Shown piece by piece: positions 1-7,900 of a DNA stretch of 15,713 nucleotides. The stretch comes from JAKBCQ01 sp021807585 (lineage in GTDB: Bacteria > Planctomycetota > Planctomycetia > Isosphaerales > Isosphaeraceae): assembly GCA_027325115.1 (NCBI GenBank), contig DAHWFG010000455.1:1-15713 (forward strand). Direction: 5' to 3'. The notes under the pieces are model-generated. The model saw only the letters and a program-made list of their open reading frames with translations, was not told the origin of the DNA and ran no database searches. Position numbers and translations under genes: made by a program. How positions within the stretch are numbered: the first letter of the stretch is position 1; each line of letters starts with the position of its first letter.

Positions 1-73
1 CCCAGGGATTCACGCAATTGTTCATCCTTTAGTCCAGAAGTTTCAGAAACTTGCAACCCGATCTCGGCGTTAC

Positions 74-156
74 GCCAACGACATCGAATTCATGACGCGC
101 CGGACTCAAAATCCGGTTGAGTAACACCCGTGTGGGTTCAAGTCCCACCTTCGGTA
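74..156 (+). tRNA. tRNA-Leu(CAA)-like; 3' half intact, 5' half degenerate (likely pseudo-tRNA or att remnant)
   Basis: The anticodon stem CCGGA/TCCGG (100-104/112-116) closes a 7-base loop CTCAAAA, giving anticodon CAA at 107-109 (Leu, codon UUG). A long class II variable arm (117-131) follows, which could pair GAGT with ACCC apart from one A.C mismatch. The T-arm is perfect (GTGGG/CCCAC, loop TTCAAGT, 132-148). The 3' acceptor strand CTTCGGT, discriminator A156, then CC, match the usual tRNA-Leu ending. The 5' half is poor. The best acceptor strand, GCCAACG (74-80), leaves mismatches at pairs 4 and 6. The D-stem ATC/CGC does not pair, and the conserved G18-G19 of the D-loop reads CA. The total of 83 nt suits tRNA-Leu. 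I infer a pseudo-tRNA, or a 3' tRNA fragment left by an integrative element; a functional but divergent tRNA is less likely. Confidence 0.5.
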
Positions 157-306
157 CCGGCTGAGAAAGTAAAGTGTTCGGATTGGAGCGCGCGGTTCGT
201 TCCACTTTCCGTGAAACACGACGTTTTCCTCTCGAATGGCACGTAAATCATAAGAATATAATGGATTGATCCTGGACCAGAGATTCGCGATCGGCCGAGG
301 TTCCCA

Positions 307-534
307 ATGCTCGTCCGAGGTCAAGTGCACGACGGCGTCGTTGTGCTGGATATCGGCGTGCGTCTGACTGAAAGACACGAGACGGACGTTCAGGCGCACG
401 TCACGTCGCCGCTCACCCCGGGGAAGGAACGCTCGATATCGCAACACCCTCCACAAAATTGCCACCGTGAGCTTGGACTCGTCATTCATCCGCAGAACAT
501 AATCATGAAATTACTTTTTAATAATTTTAACTAA
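307..534 (+). CDS. Small hypothetical protein, decayed-looking member of a 'VRGQVHDGVVVLD' family
   Basis: This 75-aa ORF starts at ATG 307 with CGAGG (296-300) seven bases upstream. Residues 2-20 read LVRGQVHDGVVVLDIGVRL, which resembles from memory a family of about 70-85 aa proteins common in planctomycetes and related to DUF104/AF2212-type putative antitoxins. In that family the opening is a beta-hairpin followed by 'LPEGxEVxV', then a 'GKGHSxxDIPP'-like segment. Here the matching parts are distorted: LTERHETDV for the former, and GKERSISQHPP for the latter. The last residues (IIMKLLFNNFN) run into an AT-rich stretch, as if the original stop had been lost. I read it as a degenerating copy; a functional protein is possible. 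No partner toxin gene is adjacent. A minus-strand ORF across the same bases is discounted because its C-terminus translates the tRNA. Confidence 0.4.
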   Translation: MLVRGQVHDGVVVLDIGVRLTERHETDVQAHVTSPLTPGKERSISQHPPQNCHRELGLVIHPQNIIMKLLFNNFN

Positions 535-545
535 TATATCTATTT
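505..545. other. AT-rich island with small hairpin at the 3' side of the GH3 operon
   Basis: About 40 bases that are nearly all A/T, in strong contrast to the flanks. Inside it, AAATTA (508-513) and TAATTT (522-527) are inverted repeats around an 8-base loop. It lies about 120 bases beyond the stop codon of the minus-strand operon, so it could help transcription end or be a junction. There is no GC-rich stem, so I do not call it a terminator. Confidence 0.35.
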
Positions 546-661
546 CCATGGGAACGTTTCGCCAAAAATTGGGACGCCATAATATTTGCATTGATTTTGG
601 ATCGGAAGATGCGACCGGACAAGCCCCGCGTCTGCGATTCGTGATCATATGGAGAGAATCA

Positions 662-2254
662 TCAGGCGATGGGACCCGCGGCGAGTTCGTCGGCGATGCG
701 ATCGCCCGAGCGGAGGAATGCGACAAGCTCGGCGGTGAGCTTACCCGAATCGTCCATTCGAGGAACTTTATTCTGCCCTCCAAGCTTGCCCCGCGATCGC
801 ATCCAGTCGTCAAATCCGCCGGGACGAGCCGTTACGATCATCGGCAAAGGCAATCCCACCCCCTCGGCGCGATGCGCACGGTAATCGGCGTTCCGATCCA
901 GTAAATCGGAATCCAATACCGAACGAAACAAAGCCAAATCGACGGGCGGCTTCAAAAACTCAATCACATAAATATGATAACCCATTGTCCCGACGAAAAC
1001 GGGGCCCGCGTGCCAGTCGCGCGCCGATGCGCCCGTCGCGGCGCTCGCCGCCGCGATCGCCCCCTCGACCTCTTCGCTGATCAAATGCTCGCCGAAGGCC
1101 GAGAGCGTGTATTTCGTCCGCCCCGTGAATGTGAGCATGGGAGGATCGAGCGTTTCAAAACGGATCGTATCGCCAATAATATGCGACCACATGCCGGCGC
1201 AAGTGGAAACAATAATCGCGTAATTCACTCCAGTCTTCACGTCGCCTAGCCAAAGACGCGTCGGCTGATCGCGATCGAGTTCGTCGACCGGAACAAACTC
1301 ATAAAAGATCCCGTGATCAAAGACGATTCGCAACAGCCCCGTCGCACGGTCGCCGTAGGCGATGAACCCCTCCGAACACGGGTACGTCTCTTGATATGCG
1401 ACCCCGGCGCCGACGAATTGCTCGAAAGCCGATCGATACGGGTCGAATTTCACCCCCCCGTGCACAATCAACTCGAGCGTCGGCCAAACCTCGGCGATCG
1501 TTTTCTTACCCGTTCGCGCCAGCACCTTTTCAAAAAAAACGAGAAGCCAACTCGGCACGCCCGCCAAGAGCGTGATCGGTTGTTGAACGCTCAATTGTAC
1601 AAGCGTTTTGAGCTTGCGATCCCAATCGGGGTCGAGCGCGGCTTCGAGCGGAGGAAACGTGTAAGCGCGCAAGAACGGGCTCACCTCTTTGGCGGCGATC
1701 CCGCTCAAATCGCCTTGTTGAACGCCCGGACCGGGCTTTTCGAGATCGGTCGAGCCCCCCAAAAAGAAGAGCTTGCCGTGGAACAGCCTGGAATCGGGTC
1801 GAGCGACGACGTGCCGCGAGATCATCGTGAGCGCCCCCTTGCGGTTCGACGTATTCATCGCCCGCGTGACGGGGATGTATTTCGTCGCGCCTTGCGTCGT
1901 TCCGCTCGTCAGCGCCAGATAAGGAACACGCCCGGGCCATGTAAGATCTTGAAAAATCGGATATTGATCTTCCAGATAATCTTTCCAGATATCTTCATAT
2001 TTACGGAGAGGAACGGCGGCTTGAAAATCGGCGATGGTGCGGATTTTGGCGAACGAGTGATCGCGACCGAACCGCGTGGCGCGGGCCGTTTTGACGAGCG
2101 TTTCGAGCGTTTTCCGTTGCGTCTCGGCGGGATTGAGCGCATCGACTTCGGCGACGCGGCGGCGCGAGTAGGCTGCCAATCCCGTATTCGCGACACTTCG
2201 AATCGGCGATGTTCCCGCCAAGAAAACCAGCGGAGAGATTAGCGGGCTCGTCAT
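662..2254 (-). CDS. GH3 family acyl-acid amido-synthetase (auxin-responsive GH3-like), 530 aa
   Basis: The GH3 branch of the ANL adenylating superfamily activates a carboxylic acid with ATP and joins it to an amino acid or amine. Visible motifs in order: the phosphate-binding loop TSGTTQG (116-122) followed by ATKYIPVT; TYPCSEG (290-296), the counterpart of the 'YxASEG' motif; GMWSHIIGDTIRF (354-366), equivalent to plant 'YRxGD'; FTGRTKYTLSAFGEHL (376-391) at the hinge; and GKLGGQNKVPRM (489-500) near the end, a lysine-containing motif typical of bacterial GH3 proteins. Length is normal for bacterial members. The N-terminus (about 1-30) is hydrophobic and could be membrane-associating. ATG 2254 lies one base after the stop of the upstream methyltransferase (TAGGATG), implying translational coupling. 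The substrate cannot be read from sequence. The family assignment is secure; plant hormone chemistry is not implied. Confidence 0.93.
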   Translation of the reverse strand: MTSPLISPLVFLAGTSPIRSVANTGLAAYSRRRVAEVDALNPAETQRKTLETLVKTARATRFGRDHSFAKIRTIADFQAAVPLRKYEDIWKDYLEDQYPIFQDLTWPGRVPYLALTSGTTQGATKYIPVTRAMNTSNRKGALTMISRHVVARPDSRLFHGKLFFLGGSTDLEKPGPGVQQGDLSGIAAKEVSPFLRAYTFPPLEAALDPDWDRKLKTLVQLSVQQPITLLAGVPSWLLVFFEKVLARTGKKTIAEVWPTLELIVHGGVKFDPYRSAFEQFVGAGVAYQETYPCSEGFIAYGDRATGLLRIVFDHGIFYEFVPVDELDRDQPTRLWLGDVKTGVNYAIIVSTCAGMWSHIIGDTIRFETLDPPMLTFTGRTKYTLSAFGEHLISEEVEGAIAAASAATGASARDWHAGPVFVGTMGYHIYVIEFLKPPVDLALFRSVLDSDLLDRNADYRAHRAEGVGLPLPMIVTARPGGFDDWMRSRGKLGGQNKVPRMDDSGKLTAELVAFLRSGDRIADELAAGPIA

Positions 2255-2255
2255 C

Positions 2256-2834
2256 CTAGGCGATTTCCTTCAGACCCCGACAAAAATAGGCCCCCGCGGG
2301 GGGGAAGTTGCGCGGTTCGAAGACGAACCGAACGTCGTCAAAGAATCGGCGATAAAAATTCCAATAAACCCAAGGCATTTCGGTGATCTGATGATATGTG
2401 CCGTCGTCCGCGAGAATCGTTTTGACGACGCGGAAGAGGTCGTTTTGGAGTTCTTTGGGGAAGCTTGGAACGGGCAACCCCGATACGACGTGTTCGACCT
2501 TCTGGACGCCGCGATCGGCGAGGATGGCGGCGAGATCGCGGACGTCGTCTTCAACGATCTCGAAATGAGGGAGGTGTTGAAAGCGTTCACGGAGGATGCG
2601 TGCGAAATCGGGATCGCGTTCGACGACGATCACGCGGCACGATTCGGGGGCGCGGTCGGCGATCGCTCGGGTGATCGGTCCCGTCCCGGCGCCGAGTTCG
2701 ACGACGGTTTTCACCCGCGCCCAATCAATCCCTCGGATCGTCGTTCGCGAAAGCCACCGGCTCGAGGGCGCCAAACTTGCGATCTTGGTTCCGTGACGAA
2801 GGAATTTTCCGATGAACAAAAAATGATCTGTCAT
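2256..2834 (-). CDS. SAM-dependent methyltransferase, phospholipid/ornithine-lipid N-methyltransferase (PmtA/OlsG)-like, 192 aa
   Basis: This is a class I Rossmann methyltransferase. Numbering from an alternative TTG start two codons upstream (base 2840): SAM motif I VVELGAGTGPIT (46-57), acidic motif II VVERDP (72-77), EDDVRD (97-102), and VVSGLPVPSFP (118-128), where the short lipid N-methyltransferases have 'SGLPLxSFP'. The N-terminal segment FLRHGTKIASLAPSSRWLSR is also typical of PmtA-type enzymes and of a related rRNA adenine dimethylase-like family. There is no transmembrane segment; such enzymes act at the membrane surface on amino-headed lipids. I prefer ATG 2834 over TTG 2840; neither has a strong ribosome site. 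It lies between the hydrolase (43-base gap) and GH3 (1-base gap), so all three are probably co-transcribed. Substrate may be phosphatidylethanolamine, ornithine lipid or another amine; family-level confidence is high, substrate confidence low. Confidence 0.85.
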   Translation of the reverse strand: MTDHFLFIGKFLRHGTKIASLAPSSRWLSRTTIRGIDWARVKTVVELGAGTGPITRAIADRAPESCRVIVVERDPDFARILRERFQHLPHFEIVEDDVRDLAAILADRGVQKVEHVVSGLPVPSFPKELQNDLFRVVKTILADDGTYHQITEMPWVYWNFYRRFFDDVRFVFEPRNFPPAGAYFCRGLKEIA

Positions 2835-2877
2835 GCTCAATTCAGTGTATGAAAGTTAGGAAGTTAAAACGACCTGG

Positions 2878-3762
2878 TTATCGCTTTTGGACCGGCGGTC
2901 CGAAGATGCCGAAGTGTCGTTCGTCGCGTTCGGGTTCGAGGAAGCGAGCCGCTTCGAGCGCGGGGGGGATCGATTTCAATTTGTCGCGGAGAAACAGAGA
3001 GACAAGGTGATTGACGAGTCTCGCCTTCTCGATCTGGGGAGCGTGGCCGCATTTGGGGATGACGACCTGGCGCGACGCGATCATTCCGTCGACGGCGCGG
3101 ATCGCGCCTTTGACGTCGGCGATCACTCGATCGTCGGTTCCCCAGATAAACAGCGAGGGATGAGGAACGCTTTCGAGCAAATGCGACACGGAATGACCGA
3201 GCGTTCCGCGGAGGGTACGAAGGACGCTTTTTTTCCACTCTCGATCCTGGAATTTGGCCTCGATGCTGTCGACGAGATCTTGATTGGCGAACCGCTTGTT
3301 GTGGAACACCGAGCTGACCAGCAGGTCGTAATTGCTGCGGCGAACGCCTTCGATGACGGGAAGATTTTCGTCCCCGTGCATTCCCGACGGACACAAGAAA
3401 ACAAGTTTAGATACCTTATCGGGATAGCGCGCCGCGTAGGTGAGGATGATCTGCCCCCCGAGGCTCGATCCTATGAGATTATAAGGGGGTTTTTGAACGA
3501 ACTGATCGAGGAAAATCGCGAGCCGATCGACGAGATAATCGACGGTGATCTCGCCTCCCGAATCGAGGTGACGGCGGAGTTCGGCGCCGTTATAGACGAG
3601 GATCTCGGGGATTTTCACGTCGAAGTGACGCGACCACGCGACGCGATTGGCGAACCAACTTTCGGCTTGCTCGGCAAGTCCGTTGACCAAAATCAACGGC
3701 TCGGACGAGCGATAAGAATGAAGTCGAGGCAAGAATGAGAATTTCCGAACTTTCGGTTTCAT
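2878..3762 (-). CDS. Alpha/beta-hydrolase fold protein, 294 aa
   Basis: This is a serine hydrolase of the alpha/beta fold. The nucleophile elbow is GSSLGG (98-103, Ser100), the acid is in WGTDDRV (Asp210/211), and the histidine is in CGHAPQIEKA (His240). The oxyanion strand LILVNGLAEQAESW (23-36) has NG where many members have HG. A cap region lies roughly at 125-195. A basic, proline-containing tail (about 265-294) extends past the catalytic fold. There is no signal peptide, so it is probably cytoplasmic. ATG 3762 has AAGG about seven bases upstream and is the first gene of a three-gene minus-strand operon with the methyltransferase and GH3 enzyme. In that setting it could release or trim an acyl group, act as a thioesterase, or open a lactone. 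Esterases, peroxidases and C-C hydrolases share the fold, so the reaction is unknown. Confidence 0.88.
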   Translation of the reverse strand: MKPKVRKFSFLPRLHSYRSSEPLILVNGLAEQAESWFANRVAWSRHFDVKIPEILVYNGAELRRHLDSGGEITVDYLVDRLAIFLDQFVQKPPYNLIGSSLGGQIILTYAARYPDKVSKLVFLCPSGMHGDENLPVIEGVRRSNYDLLVSSVFHNKRFANQDLVDSIEAKFQDREWKKSVLRTLRGTLGHSVSHLLESVPHPSLFIWGTDDRVIADVKGAIRAVDGMIASRQVVIPKCGHAPQIEKARLVNHLVSLFLRDKLKSIPPALEAARFLEPERDERHFGIFGPPVQKR

Positions 3763-4247
3763 CGAACGCCTTGGTCCTTTTTCGGTCGCCCCGGGCGCCT
3801 TGACGAGGCTCTCAATTCGATCTCGGCCGGACGAAATCTCTTTCGCCTCGGGACGAACCTCGGCCGTTCAAGGTAACATACCATAACACCTCGCGCAGCG
3901 AACTTCTACGAATCGCCGGCGGATTTCTTGGTTTTCGCTTCGACGCGAGGTTTCCCTCACGACTCGCCTCGCAGACTCCGAGTGTTTGAGAACGAGCCGA
4001 TTCACAGTCGCCGGGCGATCGCGAATGATTTGGATCGAGTTCGGAGCTTCGATCGCACCGTCGTCTCGACACAAATGATAATATCTTTGTTGAGTCTCAG
4101 CGAATGAAGAGATCGGTGGAAAACTTGCGCTGTTTCCGCCTGAAATCATTGGGGAACGGTCCTCGCGAGCCGAGTCGCGCCGCGGATCGGCGCGGAGCGG
4201 CTGAAAATTTCCAAAAAAGCGCGTGTCGAAAGACCGATTGAGAGCGT
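3763..4247. other. Intergenic region between divergent transcription units; no convincing gene
   Basis: About 485 bases separate the first gene of the minus-strand operon from the next plus-strand candidate. Two minus-strand frames are open for 86 and 93 codons but are arginine/serine-rich, overlap each other, have no recognisable motif and no good ribosome site, so I treat them as chance. The region must hold the promoter of the minus-strand operon; minus-strand TATGTT within 3880-3895 is a possible -10 box, but I see no matching -35. Confidence 0.5.
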
Positions 4248-4748
4248 ATGATGCATAGTGTAACGAATCTTCCCCTAAGACAATCAGGGTGTGCCGACGT
4301 GAGCGCGTGCGGGCTCTGCGTCCTGTTGATCGTACTTGGCGGTGGTTCTCCGTCTGACGATCGGGGTGCGCCCACGCTCAATCCACCGCGTCGGGGGGTG
4401 ATCGCGAACGTCGATCTGGTTGCGAAAGTCAAACGCGGTTTCACGACGGATCGGATCGCCGAATCGGTGTCGGACGCCGAAACGCGGTGGAATCCCGCTT
4501 CCGACGACGAAGACCGCCTCCGCCGCAACCCTAGACGTCAACGAAGAATGTATCTCCCGCCCCCGCCCGTTTTGAACGACCGGGATGATTCTCAATCCGA
4601 GTTGCACGGCGGTTCCTCGCTCCATCCCGTCGGTTTTTTTGTACCTCCAACCGAAGACGACTCGGCTTTGAGTCGCCTTGTGGATCCCGCTTCATACCTC
4701 CCAATCCGGCGCGATCGAATCGCGCTCTATCGTCGGTATCGTTTGTAA
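4248..4748 (+). CDS. Hypothetical protein with N-terminal hydrophobic segment, 166 aa
   Basis: I do not recognise this protein. Codon use from about codon 18 onward (GTC, ATC, GCG, GAC, CGC preferred) resembles neighbouring genes, whereas the first 17 codons do not. The true start may therefore be GTG 4299, with AGGG (4286-4289) nine bases before it. A short hydrophobic stretch SACGLCVLLIVLGGG (19-33) could be a signal peptide or anchor. The rest is polar, rich in Arg, Asp and Pro, with a PPPPV run (about 103-107) and an Arg/Tyr-rich end. It lies about 200 bases before the RND pump in the same direction but does not look like an outer-membrane channel. An exported lineage-specific protein is possible; so is a chance ORF. 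TATGAT (4247-4252) could be a -10 box if translation starts at 4299. Confidence 0.45.
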   Translation: MMHSVTNLPLRQSGCADVSACGLCVLLIVLGGGSPSDDRGAPTLNPPRRGVIANVDLVAKVKRGFTTDRIAESVSDAETRWNPASDDEDRLRRNPRRQRRMYLPPPPVLNDRDDSQSELHGGSSLHPVGFFVPPTEDDSALSRLVDPASYLPIRRDRIALYRRYRL

Positions 4749-4903
4749 CCCACCTCGTTCTCCATCGCTCCCGCGATTTGGGTCATGAGCGGTATGAAAC
4801 CGCCAAAATAAACCGAGAACGCGGAGCGCAATCCTTCCGATATCATCGGATCGACGTTTAGGCGGAACGCGATTTCGCCGGATCGTCGGCTCATCCCGAC
4901 CAT
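4727..4903 (-). CDS. Possible 58-aa protein, opposite strand to the pump leader
   Basis: This minus-strand frame runs from ATG 4903 to TAG 4727 and reads plausibly as protein: SGEIAFRLNVDP, then a hydrophobic segment SAFSVYFGGFIPLMTQIAG, then a basic end (GYKRYRR). The composition suggests a small membrane-associated peptide. No Shine-Dalgarno sequence precedes the ATG. It overlaps the last 22 bases of the plus-strand hypothetical gene. I do not recognise a family. It is listed because it is the only coding-like content in 4749-4944. Confidence 0.2.
   Translation of the reverse strand: MVGMSRRSGEIAFRLNVDPMISEGLRSAFSVYFGGFIPLMTQIAGAMENEVGYKRYRR
4837..4879 (+). promoter_or_regulatory. Two short hairpins in the leader of the RND efflux operon
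   Basis: CCGAT-ATC-ATCGG (4837-4849) is a perfect inverted repeat. GGCGGAA (4861-4867) and TTTCGCC (4873-4879) form a 7-bp stem with one G.U pair around CGCGA. Both lie 66-108 bases before the pump start and could be an operator or RNA structure. No metal-regulator consensus (MerR or ArsR type) was recognised. Confidence 0.25.
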
Positions 4904-4944
4904 TTTATTCGATTGGAACGCCGAACGAACGAGGATTTAAAAAT

Positions 4945-7900
4945 ATGGTTCGCGCGATCATCACTTGGAGCTTGCATAATCGGCTGATCGTCTTGCTCGG
5001 CGTCGTGGTATTGATCGGACTGGGGATTCATTCGGCGTGGAATTTAAACGTCGAGGCGTATCCCGATCCCACTCCGCCGCTCGTCGAGGTGATTACCCAG
5101 AATCCCGGCGCGAGCCCCGAGGAGATGGAGCGACTGATCGGCATTCCGATCGAGACGATTCTCAACGGCATGCCCGGATTGCAGTATTTGCGCAGCACCT
5201 CGGTGGCGGGTCTCAACGATATCAAATGCCAGTTCGAGTATGGAACCGATTATTGGACGGCGCGGCAGGAGGTGATCAACCGGATCGGATTCGTCGACAA
5301 TTTGCCTCAGGGAGTGACTCCCAAGTTATCCCCGTGGAGTCCAACAGGCGAGATCGTTCGGTTTGTCCTTTCGGGGCCGAAGTATTCGCTCAACGAGTTG
5401 AAGGCGGTGCAGGACTGGGTGATCACGCGGCTTTTGAAGACGGTTCCTGGGGTCATCGACGTCACGGGATTCGGCGGCACGGTAAAGCAGTATCAGGTCC
5501 TCGTCAATCCACGCATGCTCAAGCAATATAATATCACGCTTCAGCAAGTGGAAGACGCGATCAATCGATCGAACGCGAACGTCGGCGGCGATATTTTATC
5601 GCTCGGCGCGCAGGCGCATTTTGTGCGGGGGATCGGGCTTTTGGGCCGGGGGATCGACCCGCTCGACCCGACGAAAATCGACGAGCGATACGTGATCGAG
5701 ACCGAGAAGCTCGACGACATCCGCGACGCGGTGATCACATCGGTGAACGGGACGCCGATTTATGTGCGCCAGGTCGCCGACGTGATCGTCGGCCATCAAC
5801 CCAGGCTGGGGGTCATCGGCCGGCAGGAGGAGAACGACGTCGTCGAAGGGATCGTCCTCATGCGCAAGTATGAAAAGACGCTTCCAATCTCGAAGGCGGT
5901 CGATAAAAAAATCAAAGAAATCAACGAATCGAACATGCTTCCCAAGGGGATGAAGCTCGAGATCTTCAATCGCCGCACGGCGCTGATCGACGTGACGACT
6001 CACAACGTGATCCACAACCTGCTTGTGGGAATGGCGCTCGTCGTGGCGATTCTGTTCATCTTTTTGGGCGATCTGACGAGCGCCGGGATCGTCGCGATCA
6101 TGATCCCGCTGGCGCTCTTGTTCTCGATCTCGGTGCTTTACGCGCAGGGCAAATCGGCGAACCTGCTTTCGATCGGCGCGGTCGATTTCGGCATCATCGT
6201 CGACAGCTCGGTGATTATTGTAGAAAATATCTATAGACATATTACATCAAGAGGAGCGGATCGATCGCGACCGCTGATCGACCGGATCATCGAGGCTTCA
6301 AGCGAGATCGAGCGCGCGCTCTTTTTCTCGACGACGATCATCGTCTGCGCGTTCATACCGTTGTTTGCGATGACGGGTCCCGAGGGGGCTTTGTTCGGCC
6401 CGATGGCGAACACCTACGCGTTCTCGATCTGCGGGGCGCTTTGTCTCGCGCTCACCCTCGCTCCGGTTTTGTGCTCGTATCTGTTTAAGAACAAAACCGA
6501 GGAGAAAGATACGTTCATTGATAAAATTATGAAGTTGCGTTATTTAAAGACGCTCAATCGCGTTTTGAATCATCGATTAAAGTTGATGACGGCGATGGGG
6601 GTTTTGATCGCCCTGACGGCTTCTTTGATCCCGCATCTCGGCGGCGAGTTCATGCCGCAGCTTGAAGAGGGGAACTTGTGGATCCGCGCGATTTTGCCGC
6701 GGACGGTCTCGCTCGAGGAGGCGGCGCGGGTCGCGCCTCGGATTCGCGCGGTGATCGCGACGGTTCCCGAGGTGAAGGGGGTGATGTCTCAGGTGGGCCG
6801 GCCCGACGACGGGACCGACGTGACGAGCTTTTTCAACATCGAATTCAACGTCCCGCTCGAGCCGATGGATAAATGGCGCAAGGGTATGACTCGCCTCAAG
6901 ATTCAAGAGGAGCTTACCGAGAAATTCGCGATCTTTCCCAACGTCGATTTCAATTTTTCGCAGTTGATCCGCGATAACGTGGAAGAGGCGTTATCGGGCG
7001 TGAAGGGGGCGAACTCGGTTAAGATTATCGGCGACGATCTGAAGACGCTCGAATCGCTCGCCGAGAAAATGTCGAACATCTTGCGCTCGGTTCACGGCAT
7101 CAAGAACGTGGGCGTTTTTCATATCTTGGGTCAACCGAACCTGGAGATCGAAATCGATCGTCGCGCTTGCGCACGGTATGGGGTCGACGTGGCGACGGTC
7201 GAATCGGCGATTCAGGTTGCGATCGGCGGCCGCGCTTTCTCGCAAATGGTTGAGGGGGAAAAGCGTTACGACATCGTTTTGCGGTTGCCGCTCAACCTCC
7301 GCGACGACCCCGCGGTGATTCGTCGGATCTCGGTCGATACGCCCGCGACCGAGGGGCGCCCCGCGTCGCGGATTCCACTGGCGCAACTCGCGAACATCAG
7401 ACCCCACAAACCGGGGGCTTCTTATATTTATCGCGAGAACAACCGCCGTTTCATTCCGATCAAGTTCGCGGTTGTGGGCCGCGATCTCGCGTCGACGATC
7501 AACGAGGCGCAGCGGAAGTCTTCCGACCCCTCGACGGGGCTCAAGATCGATCGTTATCCGGGCTATCGGATCGATTGGTCGGGCGAGTTCGCGCAGATGG
7601 AATCGGCGAATCAACGGCTGATGTGGATCGTTCCGCTTTCGATTATTCTTATCGTCATTCTTCTATACACCGCGTTTGGAACCGTCAAAGACGCGCTCCT
7701 CGTGATGGCGAACCTCGTCGAGGGGACGATCGGCGGAATCTGGGCGCTTTGGCTCACGGGAAACCCGTTCAGCATCTCGGCCGCGGTCGGGTTCATCTCA
7801 ATTTTCGGGATCGCGGTCCAAGACGGAGTTCTGTTGATATCTTACTTTAATCAATTGAGACACGCGGGGATCTCGGTGCGCGAGTCGGTGATGCGCGGCG

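Noticed and set aside
38..52. AAGTTT-CAG-AAACTT hairpin at the left edge
   Set aside because: Only 6 bp and AT-rich with no gene context to the left; insufficient to call a terminator.
106..489. 127-aa minus-strand ORF ending in RRWDLNPHGCYSTGF
   Set aside because: Its C-terminus is the translation of the tRNA-like sequence and the rest has no recognisable motif, so it is a shadow.
548..904. 118-aa plus-strand ORF starting in the AT-rich tract
   Set aside because: Most of it overlaps GH3 on the other strand, and the first 38 residues show no recognised motif or ribosome site.
1313..2242. 309-aa plus-strand ORF
   Set aside because: Antisense to the GH3 gene, Arg-rich, and explained by the codon bias of the opposite strand.
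2887..3738. 283-aa plus-strand ORF
   Set aside because: Antisense to the alpha/beta hydrolase, whose catalytic motifs are clear; it is a shadow.
3868..4149. 93-aa minus-strand ORF upstream of the hydrolase
   Set aside because: No motif, overlaps another chance ORF, and its composition is unlike nearby proteins.
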